Shown here: positions 59,845 to 64,000 of the stretch, piece by piece
Position numbering within the stretch: position 1 is the stretch's first letter
How the letters are laid out: each line of letters starts with the position of its first letter
Assembly: GCA_041398745.1 (NCBI GenBank)
Contig: JAWKUB010000007.1
Span: forward strand, 451,907 to 515,906
DNA: 64,000 bases
Reading direction: 5' to 3'
Origin: JACKHO01 sp041398745
Lineage (GTDB): Bacteria; Planctomycetota; Planctomycetia; Planctomycetales; Planctomycetaceae
Notes under the pieces: generated by a model
The model's database searches: none
Told to the model about the DNA's origin: nothing
Seen by the model: the letters and a program-made list of their open reading frames with translations, nothing else
Position numbers and translations under genes: made by a program

Positions 59845-62527
59845 TTTTGCGAAGCACCCATTCGGTGGTCGCAAACAGGCAGAAGAGAATGAGCACCAGC
59901 CAGTGATTCCAAATGGGGACTTCCTCCATTTTGGTGGTCACCTCCTCGGCCCCCTGGAATAACTCGGGAAGCTGATCAAGTTGGTCCGGCATGAGAAACC
60001 GTCCGCCGGTCAACTGGGCGGCCTGTTCAAGCAATCCGCGGTTGGCACTAACGTCCTGCAGTTCGGCTGAGAGCGTCTTGTTGACAGAAAACTCGGCCAC
60101 GAGTTCTTCGTCCAGTTGTGCTCCCTCAATCTTGAGGCGTGCCACGTAGTCGCCTGCGACATCAGACAAGTGTCGTCCTTCGAAGATGAGTTGCTGGCCC
60201 TCCTGCTGCGTCAAATCGACGGTAACGGGAGATGTGTCGTCACCTGACCGCGTGATGACCGCCTGCACCTTCAAATTTGGATTTTGACGAAGGAAACGTT
60301 CATCCCACTGGGTACGTAAGACGATTTGCTCGCCCGTCGAATACTCGGGCTTGGTCACGCCGAAGCGAACAAACTGATTCCCCGACGAGGCCTTGAAATC
60401 GACAGACCAGCGAACGAGCTGTCCCCAGAAGCGATGGTGGTACTGGTCACCAACCCGGAACCGCCAACGCCAGGTGCTGTCGATTCCAATCCAGACAACC
60501 TGTCCGGTACCGACGTACTGTTGGGCAATGACGGCCCGCTTCCGTTCACCTTCCAGGCCGATTTCTTCACCGTTCTGCGGTGGCGTGGCGGCCCAGACGG
60601 TCGCCGTCCGCTTCGCTTCACCAATGAGCCCCCAGGTATGTCCCGGCAGCGTGGACCAGATGTTTTCGTTCTTGATGGGATCAGCGTCCAGCTGGAACAT
60701 GGGCTGAAGCGCGCCATCGGGGGTGAGTTGCAAATGGAATCCGCGGCGGTCGGGGGGAGCCATTTGCAAGGCGTTTGTCAGGTTCACTTCGCGGAGGTTC
60801 TCTACCGGCAGCAAGTCCTTCACAATGTCGAAGGTGTTGTTGCGCGGAAATGCCTGCTTACCGGCTGTCAAAATAAGCGTTCCGCCTTCTTCGCGTACGT
60901 AACGATCGAGTTGTTTCCACGCATCCAAATTTAACTGGAGCATGCGGACGTCACCGACAAGAATGGCGTCGTAGTCGGAGAACATCGATGGTTGATCGGG
61001 GGCGTGCGGGATATCGGCCAATGAGCGTGGGAAGAACGTCTTCGGTAGCACACCCATGTACGGTTGTTCGAACACGACGGTGTTCAACTCGATGCGTTCA
61101 TCACGCCGTAAGGCGGCTTCGACGTACCGGAATTCCCAACGGCCTTCGCCGTCAAGCACGAGGATATTCGCGAGGTCATCGACGACCTCAATGCCGAATT
61201 CGCGGTCGTTGTTGTCGTCTCGCGTTTCTTCCGGTTTGACTTCCGTCGACAATCGAAAACGGTGCCGACCTTCGGGCAAATCGGACAATTTGAATGTTAC
61301 ATTTGCCAAGTCACCCGTGGGCGTAACCTGTTCAATGAGCGGTTCAAAACCATCACCCTCGATGGTCGACTCCAGACGCACCTGAAGTTGTTCGCCTGCG
61401 AAACCGGAAGTCCGCAGGGTGACCTGCACGAGCGGGTCGTCATCTTCGAAGACTTTATCCGGATGCTCGACGTTCGCGATGGCCAAGTCTTTGGGGATTT
61501 TCTCCGAGCCGATGAGCACGGTGTGAACGGGAACGAGCGATCCCGCCAATCGTGATGCGAACTGTTGCGGCGTTGAGTGCGCGTTGTCTCGTCCATCAGA
61601 GAACACAATGATGCCAACCAGCGGTGATTCCCCTTCGCCGCCGGCGCCCGCGACGAGTGGTTGCGTCATGTCGGTGCGGCCACGCACTACCGCTCCGTCC
61701 GGTGATTCGAAGAGCTTCTTCAATTCCTCTTCATCAGCAATGGTGACATCACTGGCGAATGCACAATACTCAGGAATGACCAATCCTTCGAGACGCTGGG
61801 CCACAGAGTTCGGTTCGCTCAGCAGCAGGCGTTGCAGAATTTCTTTGCGGGAGAGGGATTCCATTTGCTTGAATACCCCCTCCAGATTTTCCCGGCGGGC
61901 CAGTTCGAGTCGCTCACGTTCCTGAGGATCGGTGGTTTCGGATTCATCAACGTACTGGGGTTCTTTCCCTTCTTCGAGTGCTGTAATCCAGTTCTCGATA
62001 CGCTCGGCATTCTGATCGTTCCCGACGACACCCAAGGCTCGTGCCCAGCGCAGCTTCTCAGCTCGTGTAGCAAACTGGTCTTTGGTGTCCATACTTTCGG
62101 AAACGTCGACCGCAAGCAGCACGCGTCCCCGGTGCGACTCGTCGTAGGTCCATGACCAGACCGGTTCGAGCAACGTGAGGAACAATGTGAGGATGAGACA
62201 CATCCGCAAGCCGAGCAGGGTGAATCCGAGCTGGCGGGAGACGAGTTTCTGCTCGTATGAGAACAGGACACCAATACATCCGACAGACAACAGGCTGACA
62301 ATCAGGAGCGTAACGAGCCGTGAGGTGCGGTCCCAACCAACGAAAACCAGTCGCCAGTCTCCGTACATATGCTTGCCGACTGCCGACAGAATCCCAACCG
62401 CTGACAGTGCAACGATGAGAAACAAGAGCGGCAGGAGGACAAACGTGAAGAGGTTTCGGCGGGTAAACAAAACGCGCTCTACGGACAATACGGCGGCAGG
62501 ATTACGAAAAGTCCCCGACGAGACCAT
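59828..62527 (-). CDS. Large VWA-type membrane protein with amidotransferase-like segment
   Basis: Protein of 899 residues from the ATG at 62527. N-terminal membrane segments at about 26-48 (LFTFVLLPLLFLIVALSAVG), 70-90 and 101-121 are followed by a von Willebrand A domain with MIDAS DVSES at 141-145 (LLAVDVSESMDTKDQ). Later comes a segment with DYDAILVGDVRMLQLNLDAW and GGTLILTAGKQAFPRNN that resembles the glutamine-amidotransferase-like fold of such proteins, without a clear catalytic Cys. A final membrane helix (WLVLILFCLFATTEWVL) ends the protein. The family is widespread in planctomycetes, often in operons with MoxR ATPase and DUF58 genes, absent here. Function unknown; membrane and periplasm. 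Confidence 0.78.
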   Translation of the reverse strand: MVSSGTFRNPAAVLSVERVLFTRRNLFTFVLLPLLFLIVALSAVGILSAVGKHMYGDWRLVFVGWDRTSRLVTLLIVSLLSVGCIGVLFSYEQKLVSRQLGFTLLGLRMCLILTLFLTLLEPVWSWTYDESHRGRVLLAVDVSESMDTKDQFATRAEKLRWARALGVVGNDQNAERIENWITALEEGKEPQYVDESETTDPQERERLELARRENLEGVFKQMESLSRKEILQRLLLSEPNSVAQRLEGLVIPEYCAFASDVTIADEEELKKLFESPDGAVVRGRTDMTQPLVAGAGGEGESPLVGIIVFSDGRDNAHSTPQQFASRLAGSLVPVHTVLIGSEKIPKDLAIANVEHPDKVFEDDDPLVQVTLRTSGFAGEQLQVRLESTIEGDGFEPLIEQVTPTGDLANVTFKLSDLPEGRHRFRLSTEVKPEETRDDNNDREFGIEVVDDLANILVLDGEGRWEFRYVEAALRRDERIELNTVVFEQPYMGVLPKTFFPRSLADIPHAPDQPSMFSDYDAILVGDVRMLQLNLDAWKQLDRYVREEGGTLILTAGKQAFPRNNTFDIVKDLLPVENLREVNLTNALQMAPPDRRGFHLQLTPDGALQPMFQLDADPIKNENIWSTLPGHTWGLIGEAKRTATVWAATPPQNGEEIGLEGERKRAVIAQQYVGTGQVVWIGIDSTWRWRFRVGDQYHHRFWGQLVRWSVDFKASSGNQFVRFGVTKPEYSTGEQIVLRTQWDERFLRQNPNLKVQAVITRSGDDTSPVTVDLTQQEGQQLIFEGRHLSDVAGDYVARLKIEGAQLDEELVAEFSVNKTLSAELQDVSANRGLLEQAAQLTGGRFLMPDQLDQLPELFQGAEEVTTKMEEVPIWNHWLVLILFCLFATTEWVLRKINGLP

Positions 62528-62674
62528 TCGTAAGGGCTCCTGAGTGTATCGCTCACTTGGACCGTGTGCTAGAAACGACGACCATTCCACCTCCGGCAGC
62601 AGGGGATGTCCTCAACGTTTCTCCCCGAAATGCGGATTTTTGAGCTACCCAGCACCTTTATCTTGAGAAGTTCC

Positions 62675-63823
62675 ATGTTTGTCCGAGTGTTGCTTTGCTG
62701 TCTAGCCGTAACAAACATTGTGTATGCACAATCCTCTCCTGAGGAAGCTTCGCCGGAGAAACCACGTCGCATTTACCTCGACGAATTCCGGCCCCAGCAG
62801 TCGCTGAAGGCTCCGGAGCATATTCTGACTAAGGCCAAGTATCGCTGCGTCAATGTACACACTCACCCGCTAACGCTGACCGACGAGGAACTCGACCAGA
62901 TGGTCGCTGACATGGATGCGGCCAACATTTCGGTGAGTGTCAGCCTGGATGGCAAAGCCGGACCGAAGTTTCCCGAACATTATCAGCGACTGAAGACACG
63001 GCATCCCGGGCGATTCGTCGTATTCGTCCGTATGGAGTACATCGGTGAAGGGGATGTCGATGATCCTGCCACATGGGCGGTGAATCAGCCTGGGTATGGA
63101 TTGAAAATGGCCGATTGGCTGACTGAAGCAGTGCGACAGGGCGCCTCGGGCCTGAAGCTATTGAAGAATTTGGGCCTGGGCATTCGAAACCCGGATGGGA
63201 CATTCGTTCCACCAGACGATCCTCGCTTCGATCCTGTCTGGCAGCGCGCGGCTGAACTGAAGGTTCCCGTTCTCTGGCACTGTGCCGATCCCATTGCGTT
63301 CTTCCGTCCCATCAACGAGCAGAACGAACGCTGGGAGGAACTCTACCGACATCCTGAATGGAGTTTTTACGGGGATGAGTTTCCAGAACATCAAGAGCTA
63401 ATTGATGCGCGCAACCGGGTCATTGCGCGGCATCCTAATACGACCTTCATTTGCGCCCACATGGCTGACATTCCCGAGGATTTGGACAAACTCAGTCGCT
63501 ATCTTGACCGGTATCCCAATATGAACGTGGAAATTGCCGCTCGAGTATCAGAGTTGGGCCGACAGCCTTACACATCCCGCAAGTTCTTTGTCCGTTACGC
63601 CGACCGAATTCTATTTGGAACTGACGGCGTTCCGCCCATGACAGAACTCATCCCGCATTTTCGATTCCTGGAAACCTGGGACGAGTCGTTCCCCTACGAG
63701 GACAATCCTTTCCCGCCACAAGGTTTGTGGAACATCTATGGACTGGGGCTACCAGATGATGTTCTCAAGAAGGTTTACCACGAGAACGCAGAGAGAATTA
63801 TTCCCGGGGCCGCGCAGAAGTAA
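62675..63823 (+). CDS. Exported amidohydrolase-family metal hydrolase
   Basis: Protein of 382 residues from the ATG at 62675 (GAGAAG upstream), with a signal peptide (MFVRVLLCCLAVTNIVYA). TIM-barrel amidohydrolase features: NVHTHPLTLT near residue 72 (H-x-H metal site), LKLLKNLGLGIRN, VPVLWHCADP, TTFICAHMAD and RILFGTDGVPPMTELI near 310, the catalytic Asp. Resembles the amidohydrolase-2 type, whose members hydrolyse or decarboxylate small carboxylates. Predicted periplasmic because of the leader; substrate unknown. It is divergent from the VWA membrane protein and convergent with the Flp pilin gene. Confidence 0.85.
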   Translation: MFVRVLLCCLAVTNIVYAQSSPEEASPEKPRRIYLDEFRPQQSLKAPEHILTKAKYRCVNVHTHPLTLTDEELDQMVADMDAANISVSVSLDGKAGPKFPEHYQRLKTRHPGRFVVFVRMEYIGEGDVDDPATWAVNQPGYGLKMADWLTEAVRQGASGLKLLKNLGLGIRNPDGTFVPPDDPRFDPVWQRAAELKVPVLWHCADPIAFFRPINEQNERWEELYRHPEWSFYGDEFPEHQELIDARNRVIARHPNTTFICAHMADIPEDLDKLSRYLDRYPNMNVEIAARVSELGRQPYTSRKFFVRYADRILFGTDGVPPMTELIPHFRFLETWDESFPYEDNPFPPQGLWNIYGLGLPDDVLKKVYHENAERIIPGAAQK

Positions 63824-63841
63824 GGAGCCCGATGGGGACAC

Positions 63842-64000
63842 CTAAGGGGTTGCCCCTCCTGTTTGCAACGCGTCCTTAATTTGCACCCATGAACCCGAAG
63901 TTCCGTTTGAGAAGACCTTAATGCCGCCAGCCATTACCGCCATGATGAAAGCAAGCAGCACCGCATATTCCACGGCCGCGGTACCGTCTTCCTCGCGGAA
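63842..64000 (-). CDS. Flp/Fap-type pilin, 3' part (cut by window edge)
   Basis: On the minus strand the last 52 codons of a gene are visible, ending with a stop at 63844-63842. They begin FREEDGTAAVEYAVLLAFIM, the conserved hydrophobic N-terminal helix of Flp-type IVb pilins, with the processing site (G before the E-rich stretch) lying just outside the window. The rest (GGIKVFSNGTSGSWVQIKDA) is the short soluble tail. Flp pilins are processed by a prepilin peptidase and form Tad pili for surface attachment. The start and possible upstream tad genes are beyond 64000. Confidence 0.8.
   Translation of the reverse strand, partial: FREEDGTAAVEYAVLLAFIMAVMAGGIKVFSNGTSGSWVQIKDALQTGGATP

Overview
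The window reads as a chromosome segment of a planctomycete (phylum Planctomycetota). The strongest evidence is the density of protein families that are almost a signature of that phylum: three pairs of a DUF1549/DUF1553 cytochrome-type protein (PSCyt1/PSD1) with a DUF1501 protein, a DUF1552 + DUF1592-family pair, a formylglycine sulfatase, PQQ-type beta-propellers, and many Tat or Sec leaders. No rRNA, intact tRNA, CRISPR array, transposase or integrase was recognised.

Layout. 0-9.3 kb: a co-directional group (dimethylformamidase-like protein, Tat-exported protein, Na+/solute symporter, creatininase-family hydrolase), then a FabH-type ketosynthase, then a convergent PanF-like symporter with its YhdT-like small partner. 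9.4-14.7 kb: a hypothetical gene, a phosphotransacetylase/phosphotransbutyrylase homologue, a cofactor-Mo oxidoreductase, a ceramidase-like protein and a possibly frameshifted hypothetical gene. 14.8-23.6 kb: two PSCyt1/PSD1 + DUF1501 pairs. 23.7-26.8 kb: a more AT-rich, gene-poor accessory stretch with two unknown proteins (one with a HicB-like C-terminus) and several palindromic repeats. 26.8-31.1 kb: phosphodiesterase-like protein, DUF1295 reductase-like protein + Cfa-type methyltransferase, SGNH hydrolase. 31.2-41.9 kb: a five-gene exported cluster (Ig-like/PSD1, DUF1501, PPC-domain protein, DUF1552, DUF1592 with an HMA-like tail). 41.9-54.2 kb: a beta-helix protein with a Cys ladder, PQQ propeller, ispH, ExoD-like protein, rsmE + HlyD-type adaptor, PP2C-type phosphatase with a degenerate receiver, NPCBM protein, sulfatase. 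54.2-64 kb: CxxC-rich protein, FAH-family hydrolase, an isolated phage-type DNA packaging module (ABC-ATPase/GNAT, small and large terminase-like genes), PilZ protein, a large VWA membrane protein, an exported amidohydrolase, and the 3' end of a Flp-type pilin.

How the genes work together. Most of the window encodes the cell envelope: exported putative c-type cytochromes next to Tat-exported DUF1501/DUF1552 partners, with transporters and hydrolases for small amides, sulfate esters, lipids and esters. The housekeeping genes are ispH, rsmE and fabH-like. The most unusual parts are the packaging module at 55.8-59.05 kb, whose ABC-ATPase and GNAT halves are separated by a -1 shift at a run of nine A's, and the HMA-like metal-binding tail fused to the DUF1592 protein. 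A short hairpin repeat (core AGACAGGAATGTCT) recurs five times between genes. All functions are inferred from reading the sequence; no database search was run.
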